Shown: one piece after another, positions 57,077 through 64,000 of the stretch | How positions within the stretch are numbered: position 1 is the stretch's first letter | Layout of the letters: each line of letters starts with the position of its first letter | Program-made: the position numbers and the translations under genes | Notes under the pieces: model-generated | The model's input: only the letters and a program-made list of their open reading frames with translations | What the model was told of the DNA's origin: nothing | Database searches by the model: none | DNA from: Candidatus Nitrotoga sp. HW29 | GTDB lineage: Bacteria; Pseudomonadota; Gammaproteobacteria; Burkholderiales; Gallionellaceae | DNA: 64,000 nucleotides | Assembly: GCF_924101635.2 (NCBI RefSeq) | Contig: NZ_CAKMAA020000013.1 | Location: 1-64,000, forward strand | Reading direction: 5' to 3'

Positions 57077-58249
57077 GTGAGCAGCAGTTTTGATCGCGAC
57101 ATCAATCGTGCCGGTACCGCCAGTGTCAAATATGACGGGCGGAAAAATATGTTTGGCACAGACGAGGTTATCCCGTTGTGGATTGCCGATATGGATTTTG
57201 CCGCTCCGCCCGCCGTGACCCGCGCCCTCGCCGAGCGCACCGCTCATCCCGTGTATGGTTACACCCGGTACCCGGACAGCTTGTACGAATCGTTGATAAA
57301 TTGGCTGAAGCGCCGCCACGGCTGGGAGGTGCAGCGCGAGTGGATCATGATGTGCCCCGGCGTAGTGCCTTCGCTGCACGCCGCTATTATGGCTTTTGTC
57401 GAGCCAGGTGAATCGGTCATCGTACAACCGCCCGTGTATTTTCCATTTTTTTCGGCGGTTACAAACACTGATAGAAAGCTGTTGCAAAATCCGCTGCACC
57501 TGGAAAACGGCCACTATGCAATCGATTTCGATCATCTGGAACAGTGTGCAGCACAGGCGCGTTTGCTGTTGTTATGCTCACCACACAACCCGGTTGGCAG
57601 GGTATGGCACAAGCCGGAATTGGAGCGCCTCCTGCAAATCGCAAAAAAATACGATCTATTTATATTGTCAGACGAAATCCACGCCGACTTGATCTATCCC
57701 GAAAATAAACACACCACGCTGGCAATGCTGGCAGAAAACTCGGCCCACATCCTTACTGCCGTCGCACCCAGCAAAACATTCAATATCCCGGGGCTGAATC
57801 TTTCCGCACTCATTGTGCCAGACCCTAAGCATCGTGCGGCTGTCACCCGAATATTCGACAGAATGCACATCAGCGCATCCAATCCCTTTAGTATCGTCGC
57901 TTTTGAAGCCGCCTACCGGGAAGGTGAAAAATGGCTGGATGAGTTACTGGCCTATCTGCGGGATACGCGGGATTACGTCGAAAATTACCTGGCCACCCAT
58001 CTCCCGAAAATTCGGCTTATCAAACCAGATGGCACCTACCTGCTATGGCTTGATTGCCGCGCCCTGGGGATGAGCGATGCGCAACTCAAGCACTTTTTTG
58101 TGCATGAAGCGGGGGTAGGTATGAGTCCCGGTGTTTTGTTTGGCGAGGGCGGTAGTGGATTCATGCGCATGAATATCGCCGCACCTCGCCATGTCATTGT
58201 GGCTGCCCTGGAAAATATCAGGAAAGCGGATCGTGAAGCCGGGCGATGA
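57077..58249 (+). CDS. PatB/MalY-type PLP lyase (putative C-S lyase)
   Basis: 390 residues, fold-type I aminotransferase-like enzyme of the PatB/MalY subgroup that acts as cystathionine beta-lyase or C-S lyase. Motifs: VIPLWIADMDFAAPPAV at the N-terminus, CSPHNPVGRVW, SDEIHADLIYP, the PLP lysine in APSKTFNIPGLNLS, and FMRMNIAAPR (substrate Arg). The GTG at 57077 has GGGAGA 7 nt upstream; the frame upstream crosses the IS30-like end and is not family sequence. Substrate is not certain. Its start is just past a mobile remnant, and no gene follows in the same direction. Confidence 0.9.
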   Translation: MSSSFDRDINRAGTASVKYDGRKNMFGTDEVIPLWIADMDFAAPPAVTRALAERTAHPVYGYTRYPDSLYESLINWLKRRHGWEVQREWIMMCPGVVPSLHAAIMAFVEPGESVIVQPPVYFPFFSAVTNTDRKLLQNPLHLENGHYAIDFDHLEQCAAQARLLLLCSPHNPVGRVWHKPELERLLQIAKKYDLFILSDEIHADLIYPENKHTTLAMLAENSAHILTAVAPSKTFNIPGLNLSALIVPDPKHRAAVTRIFDRMHISASNPFSIVAFEAAYREGEKWLDELLAYLRDTRDYVENYLATHLPKIRLIKPDGTYLLWLDCRALGMSDAQLKHFFVHEAGVGMSPGVLFGEGGSGFMRMNIAAPRHVIVAALENIRKADREAGR

Positions 58250-58348
58250 ATAAAGAATAGGGTTCAGATCTCAGCCCTTATCCTGGTGACTTCACCGTTA
58301 CATGAGGGACGGCGCGCACCTTATTAGTCATCGCCCGGTACGTCCCGA

Positions 58349-59563
58349 TTAGCAAGAAAGTTTGCGTCGCCAAACCGCGGCAGCCCCAACTAGTGCCAAC
58401 GCGAGCAAGATGAAGCCTATTGGCGACAGTGTCGGAATTGAAACGACGGCAGGTGGCGCAAGATCGGGGGTGACGGTGATGGAATAAGGAAATGCCCCGG
58501 TGGCGACGGAAGGGCCTGCCACCGGTGTCAGTGCCCCGGTACCGGCAGCGATGGAGTAGGCCGAGATGGTGTTATTGCCTGCGTTCGCCACATAGGCGAA
58601 GGCGCCGTTCGGACTGACGATGATGGAATAAGAACCTGTCCCAGTGGTGAAGGGAGAGCCTGCCATCGGTGTCAGCACCCCGCCACTGGTGATGGCGAAG
58701 GCCAAGATCCTATTACTGCTTATGTTCGTTACATAGGCGTAGGACCCGTTCGGGCTGATGGCGATGGAACTAGGGCGTGGTGGTGGTGACATGGGAGGAG
58801 CGAAAGGAGAGCCTGCCACTGGCGTCAGCGCCCCGGTGCCGGGGGTGATGGAGTAGGCCGAGACGCTGCCATTGTTGGTTCCGTTTGCCACATAAGCGAA
58901 GGCTCCATTCGGGCTGACGGTGACGAAGCGAGGGTTCGCTTCAGTGGCGACGGCAAGGCCTGTCGGTGTCAGCGTCCCGGTGTCGGCGGCGACGGAGTAG
59001 GTCGAGACGGTGTTATCGCCTGCGTTCGTCACATAGGCGAATGCGCCGTTCGGGCTGACGATAATGGAATAAGGAGATGTCCCGGTGGTGAAGGGTGAAC
59101 CCGACACCTGCGTCAGAGCCCCGGTGCTGGCATTGATAGTGTAGGCCGAGACGCCACCACCATTATTCGTCACATAGGCGAATGCGCCGTTCGGGCTGAC
59201 GGTGACGGAGTTAGGATTTGATCCGGTGGGGAAGGGAGAGTCTGCCACTGGCGTCAGTGCGCCAGTGCTGGCATTGATAGTGTAGGCCGAGACGCCGCCA
59301 CCATTGTTCGCCACATAGGCGAATGCCCTGTTCGGGCTGACGGTGACGGAAACAGGATTTGTTCCGGCAGTGAAGGGAGAGCCCGTCACCGGCGTCAGCA
59401 CCCCAGTGCTGGCATTGATAGCGTAGGCCGAGACGGTGCCCTCGCTTCGGTTCGCCACATAGGCGAAGGACAACGCCCAAGTCTGACCAACGATCCCAAG
59501 CAGGCCGATGAGTGCAAACAGGAATGCTTGGGTGTAGTGCCTACGACGACTCTGCTGGAACAT
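58349..59563 (-). CDS. IPTL-CTERM beta-propeller protein, paralogue 1
   Basis: 404 residues. A signal peptide (about 1-31) ends at GQTWA. Seven beta-propeller blades of about 43 residues follow, each with SPNGAFAYVAN or a variant and TGALTPVAGSPF; the first blade begins FAYVANRSEG. They resemble lactonase/YncE-type propellers. The C-terminal signal is IPTLSPIGFILLALALVGAAAVW plus RRKLSC, the IPTL-CTERM pattern of surface-sorted proteins; a sorting protease would be needed and is not in the window. AGGAGAG precedes the ATG. Last gene of the minus-strand tandem array. Confidence 0.88.
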   Translation of the reverse strand: MFQQSRRRHYTQAFLFALIGLLGIVGQTWALSFAYVANRSEGTVSAYAINASTGVLTPVTGSPFTAGTNPVSVTVSPNRAFAYVANNGGGVSAYTINASTGALTPVADSPFPTGSNPNSVTVSPNGAFAYVTNNGGGVSAYTINASTGALTQVSGSPFTTGTSPYSIIVSPNGAFAYVTNAGDNTVSTYSVAADTGTLTPTGLAVATEANPRFVTVSPNGAFAYVANGTNNGSVSAYSITPGTGALTPVAGSPFAPPMSPPPRPSSIAISPNGSYAYVTNISSNRILAFAITSGGVLTPMAGSPFTTGTGSYSIIVSPNGAFAYVANAGNNTISAYSIAAGTGALTPVAGPSVATGAFPYSITVTPDLAPPAVVSIPTLSPIGFILLALALVGAAAVWRRKLSC

Positions 59564-59673
59564 TTTTCTCTCCTTTTTCCCGGTTAACTGTGATTAACTT
59601 GCTTCTGTTGAATGTGTTTTGTTATGCGGCGGATGATGTGTTTTGTGTGCCCAACCTTCACCCCCACGGCTTA

Positions 59674-60906
59674 TCAGAAAAATCTGCGCCGCTGGGCTGC
59701 AACAGCCACGATCAACATCAACGCGAGCAAGATGAAGCCTGTCGGCGACAGTGTCGGGATTGAAATCACGGCAGGCACTGGTGCAGGCGCAAGATCGGGT
59801 GTGACAGTGACGGAATAAGGAAATGATCCGGTGAGGAAGGGCGAGTCTGCCACCGGTGTCAATATTCCGGTACCGGCGGTGATGGAGTAGGCCGAGACGT
59901 TGCTACTGATCCAGTTCGCTACATAGACGAATGCGCCGTTCGGGCTGACGGTGACGGAAAAAGGAGCTGCCCCGGTGGTAAAGGGAGAGCCTGCCACCGG
60001 CGTCAGCACCCCCGTGCCGGCATTGATGGTGAAGGCCGAGACGCTGTTACTCTCTGAGTTTGCCACATAGGCGAATGCGCCGTTTGGGCTGACGGTGACG
60101 GAGTTAGGGCTCGCCCCACCGGTGGCGAAGGGAGAGCCTGCCACCGGCGTCAGCACGCCGGTGTTGGCGGCGATGGAGTAGGCCGAAACGCCATCACTAC
60201 CCATACTATTACTATTCGCTACGTAAATGAATGCGCCGTTCGGGCTGACGGTGACGGAATAAGGACTTGGTCCGGCGATGAAGGGCGAGCCTGCTACCGG
60301 CGTCAGTGCGCCGGTGCCGGGGGCGATGGAGTAGGCCGAGATGGTGTCACTGCCTTTGTTCGCCACAAAGGCGAATGCGCCGTTCGGGCTGACGGTGACA
60401 GAGGCAGGAGACGTCCCGATACCGGTAGTAAAGGGCGAGCCCGCCACCTGCGTCAGCACTCCGGTGCCGGGGGCGATAGTGTATGCCGAGATGTTGTGAC
60501 TGCCTTGGTTCGCCACAAAGGCGAATGCGCCGTTCGGGCTGACGGTGACGGAGTTAGGGTTTGATCCGGCGGCGAAAGGAGAGCCTGCAACCTGCGTCAG
60601 CGCTCCAGTACTGGGGGTGATCGTGTAGGCCGAGACGCCGCCGCCATTGTTCGCCACAAAGGCGAATGCGCCGTTCGGGCTGACGGTGACGGAACGAGGC
60701 GCTGGCCCGGTGGCGAAGGGAGAGCCTGCTACCTCTGTCAGCGCTCCGGTACCGGCATTGATGGAGTAGGCCGAGACGGTGTTGTTGCCTTCGTTTGCCA
60801 CATAGACAAAGGACAGCGCCCAAGTTTGTCCAACGATTCCAAACAGGCCGATGAATGCAAACAGGAATGCTTGGGTGTAGTGCCTACGGTGACGCTGTTG
60901 GAACAT
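59674..60906 (-). CDS. IPTL-CTERM beta-propeller protein, paralogue 2
   Basis: 410 residues with the same plan as its neighbours: signal peptide to about 31, seven blades (SFVYVANEGNN first; later YVANSNSMGSD and FVANKGSD), then AVISIPTLSPTGFILLALMLIV and RRRFF. Blade variants contain N-G-G-G or Q-G-S loops. The 3' flank (CGGCTTATCAGAAAAATC) is shared with paralogue 3, so these two form a duplicate pair. The gap to paralogue 1 is 110 bp. Confidence 0.88.
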   Translation of the reverse strand: MFQQRHRRHYTQAFLFAFIGLFGIVGQTWALSFVYVANEGNNTVSAYSINAGTGALTEVAGSPFATGPAPRSVTVSPNGAFAFVANNGGGVSAYTITPSTGALTQVAGSPFAAGSNPNSVTVSPNGAFAFVANQGSHNISAYTIAPGTGVLTQVAGSPFTTGIGTSPASVTVSPNGAFAFVANKGSDTISAYSIAPGTGALTPVAGSPFIAGPSPYSVTVSPNGAFIYVANSNSMGSDGVSAYSIAANTGVLTPVAGSPFATGGASPNSVTVSPNGAFAYVANSESNSVSAFTINAGTGVLTPVAGSPFTTGAAPFSVTVSPNGAFVYVANWISSNVSAYSITAGTGILTPVADSPFLTGSFPYSVTVTPDLAPAPVPAVISIPTLSPTGFILLALMLIVAVAAQRRRFF

Positions 60907-61231
60907 GGTGTTTCTTCCCTATTTTATTGTCAATTGCGATTAATATAATTCTGTTACATGCGTTTTTCTATGGAGCGGATGCACGCTAAAAGTATTTACT
61001 AAAAAATCAGGCAAGGCTGGTATGAGTTTACGAGTCAAGCACTTGGCATAATAGTATCGAGAATATAATGACATAACTGCACAAGTCAAATTTAGCTTAT
61101 CTTTTTTTAAAGCGCGTTGTTGATATCACCGAAAACGACAAAATTGCCAACCGCGGGCATGGTCGAATTGCCATACGATATTGCGACGAATGAGGTAATT
61201 TTCTTGTCCCCAATCTTCATCCCGCGGCTTA
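60907..61231. other. Spacer between propeller genes 2 and 3
   Basis: 325 bp, AT-rich in its middle, with no coding signal. The part next to gene 2 resembles the upstream regions of genes 1 and 4 (GATTAAT, CTGTTACATGCG, GCGGATG), so the duplicated unit includes the 5' control region. Confidence 0.55.
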
Positions 61232-62464
61232 TCAGAAAAATCCGCGTCGTTGAACTGCAACAGCCACGACCAGCGCCAGCGCGAGCAAGATGAAGCCTGT
61301 CGGTGACAGCGTCGGGATTGAAGCCACGGTAGGAACAGGCGCAGGAACAGGCGCAGGAACAGGCGCAAGATCGGGGGTGACGGTGACGGAGGTAGGAGCT
61401 GATCCGGTGGTGACGGATGGGCCTGCCACCGGTGTCAGCACTCCGGTGCCGGTAGTGATAGTGTAGGCCGAGACGGTGTTATTGCCTGCGTTCGCTACAT
61501 AGACGAAGGCGCCGTTCGGACTGACGCTGACGGAGACGGGAGCAGATCCGGTGATGACGGATGGGCCTGCCACCGGTGTCAGTACCCCGGTACCGGCAGT
61601 GATAGTGTAGGCCGAGACGGTGTTATTGCCTGCGTTCGCCACATAGGCAAAGGCGCCGTTCGGACTGATGGTGATGGAGGTCGGAGATATCCCGGTAACA
61701 ACGGGAGGGCCTGCCACCGGTGTCAGCACCCCGGTGCCGGCATTGATAGTGTAGGCCGAGATGGTGTTATTGCCTGCGTTCGCCACATAGGCAAAGGCGC
61801 CGTTCGGACTGACGGTGACGGAGGTCGGAGATATCCCGGTAGCAACGGGAGGGCCTGCCACTGGTGTCAGCGCCCCGGTGCCGGCATTGATGGAGTAGGC
61901 CGAGATGGTGGTATTGAAAACATTCGCCACATAGGCGAATGCGCTGTTCGGGCTGACGGTGATGGAATAAGGACCTGCCCCAGTGGTGACGGATGGGCCT
62001 GCCACCGGTGTAAGAGCGCCAGTGCCGGCAGTGATGGAGTAGGCCGAGATGGTGCTGCTGCCTATGTTCGTCACATAGACAAAGGCGCCGTTCGGGCTGA
62101 CGGTGATGGAATAAGGATTCACTCCGGCGGCGACAGCTGGGCCTGCCACCGGCGTCAATACCCCGGTATCGGCATCGATGGAGTAGGCCGAGACGGTGTC
62201 ACTGTCTTGGTTCGCCACATAGGCGAAGGCGCCGTTTGGGCTGACGGTGACGGAATAAGGACCTGTCTCCGTGGTGACAGCTGGGCCTGCCACCGGTGTC
62301 AATGCCCCGGTGCCGGGGGCGATGGAGTAGGCCGAGACGGTGTCACTGGAATAATTTGTCACATAGACGAAGGACAGTGCCCAAGTCTGGCCAACGATCC
62401 CAAACAGGCCGATGAGTGCAAACAGCAATGCTTGGGTGTAATGCCTACGACTCTGCTGGAACAT
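61232..62464 (-). CDS. IPTL-CTERM beta-propeller protein, paralogue 3
   Basis: 410 residues. Signal peptide (MFQQSRRHYTQALLFALIG), seven blades, and SIPTLSPTGFILLALALVVAV with QRRGFF. Here blades mostly read TPVAGPxVxTG in place of SPFxTG, and several carry AYVANAGNNTISAY, giving a blade subtype distinct from paralogues 1, 2 and 4 and high similarity between adjacent blades. A Pro/Ala/Val repeat (APVPAPVPAPVP) precedes the sorting signal. GGAGGAAAC lies before the ATG. Confidence 0.88.
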   Translation of the reverse strand: MFQQSRRHYTQALLFALIGLFGIVGQTWALSFVYVTNYSSDTVSAYSIAPGTGALTPVAGPAVTTETGPYSVTVSPNGAFAYVANQDSDTVSAYSIDADTGVLTPVAGPAVAAGVNPYSITVSPNGAFVYVTNIGSSTISAYSITAGTGALTPVAGPSVTTGAGPYSITVSPNSAFAYVANVFNTTISAYSINAGTGALTPVAGPPVATGISPTSVTVSPNGAFAYVANAGNNTISAYTINAGTGVLTPVAGPPVVTGISPTSITISPNGAFAYVANAGNNTVSAYTITAGTGVLTPVAGPSVITGSAPVSVSVSPNGAFVYVANAGNNTVSAYTITTGTGVLTPVAGPSVTTGSAPTSVTVTPDLAPVPAPVPAPVPTVASIPTLSPTGFILLALALVVAVAVQRRGFF

Positions 62465-62692
62465 GGTGTTTCCTCCTTGTTCAGTTGTTAACTGCGATTA
62501 GTATGATTCGCTACTCCAAATTAATTGGAATCGGATTTCGCCCGGAACCTGTACATATTCAAGTAGTTAGCAAAAATGAGCTTATAGGCCTATACGCTTG
62601 CAGGAGGCCGTGTGCTATTTGGTGATTGTTCCCGCGCGCATGTATACCATGTTGAACCCCAGCTACGCGCGGGTGGCGCGTATTTTATAAAG

Positions 62693-63919
62693 TCATTGCC
62701 CGGTACGTCCGGTCAAAATTCTGCGTCGCTGAACTGCGACAGCCACGATCAGTGCCAGCGCGAGCAAGATGAAGCCCATCGGCGACAGTGTCGGGATAGC
62801 AACGACGGCGGGTGCAGGCGCAGGAACAAGATCGGGGGTGAAGGCGATGGAGGCAGGACTTGGCTCGACGAAGGGAGAGCCAGCTATTGGCGTCAAAAAC
62901 CCAGTGCCGGCGGCGATGGAGTAGATTGAGACGGAGCTACTGTATAGGTTCGTCACATAGACGAATGCGCCGTTCGGGCTGACGGTGACGGAGTTAGGGA
63001 GTGTCCCGGCAGTGAAGGGAGAGCCTGTCACCGGCGTCAGTGCGCCAGTGCTGGCATTGATAGCGTGGGCTGAGACGCCATTATTATTCGCCACAAAGGC
63101 GAATGCGCCGTTCGGGCTGATGGTGACGGAGTTAGAGTTTGATCCGATGGAGAAGGGAGAGCCTGCCACCTGCGTCAGAGCCCCGGTGCTGGCATTGATA
63201 GTGTAGACCGAGACGCCACCACCACCATTCGCCACATAGGCGAATGCGCCGCTCGGGCTGACTGTGACGGAGCGAGGACCTGACCCGGCGGTGAAGGGAG
63301 AACCTGTCACCGGCGTCAGTGCGCCAGTGCTGGCATTGATGGTGTAGGCCGAGACGCTACCAATACCACTACTATTCGCCACATAGGCGAATGCGCCGTT
63401 CGGGCTGACTGTGACGGAACGAGGATTCACTCCGGTGGTGAAGGGAGAGCCTGCCACTGGCGTCAGTGCGCCAGTACCGGCGGCGATGGTGAAGGCAGAG
63501 ACGCCACCACCGTTGTTTGCCACATAGGCGAATGCGCCATTCGGACTGACGGTGACGGAGATAGGCACTGGCCCACCGGTGGTGAAGGGAGAGCCTGTCA
63601 CCTCTGTCAGAGCGCCAGTACTGGCATTGATGGTGTAGGCCGAGACGCTACCAATACCACTAGCATTCGCCACATAGGCGAATGCGCCGTTCGGGCTGAC
63701 GGTGACGGAAGAAGACGTTATCCCGGCGGTGAAGGGAGAGCCTGCTACCTGCGTCAGTGCACCAGTGCCGGCGGCGATGGAGTAGGCCGAGACGGTGCCA
63801 TTTGCGTTCGCCACATAGACAAAAGACAGCGCCCAAGTCTGACCAACGATTCCAAACAGGCCGATGAGTGCAAACAGAAATGCTTGGGTGTAGTGCTTAC
63901 GACGATTCTGTTGGAACAT
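62693..63919 (-). CDS. IPTL-CTERM beta-propeller protein, paralogue 4
   Basis: 408 residues. Signal peptide (MFQQNRRKHYTQAFLFALIG), seven blades with alternating AYVANASGIGSVSAY and AYVANNGGGVSAF loops, and AIPTLSPMGFILLALALIVAV with a longer tail (QRRRILTGRTGQ). The 3' flank GCCCGGTACGTCC is shared with paralogue 1. GGAGGAAAC precedes the ATG. The region 63920-64000 upstream resembles the other upstream regions, so the array may continue beyond the window. Confidence 0.88.
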   Translation of the reverse strand: MFQQNRRKHYTQAFLFALIGLFGIVGQTWALSFVYVANANGTVSAYSIAAGTGALTQVAGSPFTAGITSSSVTVSPNGAFAYVANASGIGSVSAYTINASTGALTEVTGSPFTTGGPVPISVTVSPNGAFAYVANNGGGVSAFTIAAGTGALTPVAGSPFTTGVNPRSVTVSPNGAFAYVANSSGIGSVSAYTINASTGALTPVTGSPFTAGSGPRSVTVSPSGAFAYVANGGGGVSVYTINASTGALTQVAGSPFSIGSNSNSVTISPNGAFAFVANNNGVSAHAINASTGALTPVTGSPFTAGTLPNSVTVSPNGAFVYVTNLYSSSVSIYSIAAGTGFLTPIAGSPFVEPSPASIAFTPDLVPAPAPAVVAIPTLSPMGFILLALALIVAVAVQRRRILTGRTGQ

Positions 63920-64000
63920 GGTGTTTCCTCCCTTTTTTATTGTTAACTACGATTAATTTGCTTCTGTTACATGCGTTTTGTTATGCGGCGGATGCACACT

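Noticed and set aside
58349-63919. Regular repeats that could suggest a CRISPR array
   Set aside because: Repeats are about 130 bp, continuous and in frame with protein blades; spacers of constant length are absent.
58349-63919. Long open frames on the plus strand and in other minus frames of the propeller genes
   Set aside because: They arise because the coding repeats are GC-rich; they have no start signals and repeat the same reading artefact.

Overview
The window reads as a chromosomal segment of a betaproteobacterium, probably from the Nitrosomonadales/Gallionellaceae. This placement is inferred from gene content, not measured. The supporting content is a Neisseria/Bordetella-type porin, Coq7, a dihydrolipoamide dehydrogenase with a fused lipoyl domain, a Gcr-type 'site-specific recombinase' membrane protein, the run lolB - ispE - tRNA-Gln - prs - rplY - pth - ychF, and a chlorite dismutase that closely resembles, from memory, the enzyme of betaproteobacterial perchlorate reducers.

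Layout. Positions 1-1800 are mobile-element debris: an IS30-like end abuts a beheaded IS1595-type transposase, which in turn has beheaded a phospholipase-D-like gene. From 1.9 to 9.6 kb lie a Sel1-repeat protein, a large GAF-PAS-GGDEF-EAL c-di-GMP enzyme, a small YqaA membrane protein, a DUF4197 protein and a HerA-like ATPase. From 9.6 to 29 kb is mostly housekeeping: lpdA, proA, trpC, a porin, coq7, relA, an Orn/Lys/Arg decarboxylase, dcd, apbC/mrp, metG and dnaE.

From 29 to 40 kb the content is regulatory and partly decaying: a REC-PAS protein, a Crp/Fnr regulator, a BON lipoprotein, an AsmA-family pseudogene, the Gcr-like protein, and two sensor kinases that flank a response-regulator pseudogene. 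From 39.7 to 44.7 kb, on the minus strand, are a GldA/F/G-type ABC system, a small lipoprotein, mutM and a coiled-coil membrane protein. From 45 to 51.7 kb, on the plus strand, is the TPR - lolB - ispE - tRNA-Gln - prs - rplY - pth - ychF run, with clear hairpin terminators after the tRNA, rplY and ychF.

From 51.9 to 58.2 kb are accessory genes: a delta-60-repeat secreted protein, a fusion of an NQO1-like flavoprotein with a UbiA prenyltransferase, a 117-bp MITE-like palindromic repeat, chlorite dismutase, an msrB remnant, an isolated IS30-like end and a PatB-type lyase. From 58.3 kb to the window end are four tandem paralogues encoding seven-bladed beta-propellers with IPTL-CTERM-like C-termini. 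Their flanking sequences are also duplicated and pair gene 1 with gene 4 and gene 2 with gene 3; the array may continue past the window.

The most notable items are the flavoprotein-UbiA fusion beside cld, the IPTL propeller array, a RelA that ends just before its ACT domain, and a series of small decaying pseudogenes (asmA, a response regulator, msrB, pld, transposase). I saw no CRISPR array, rRNA, integrase or complete defence system.
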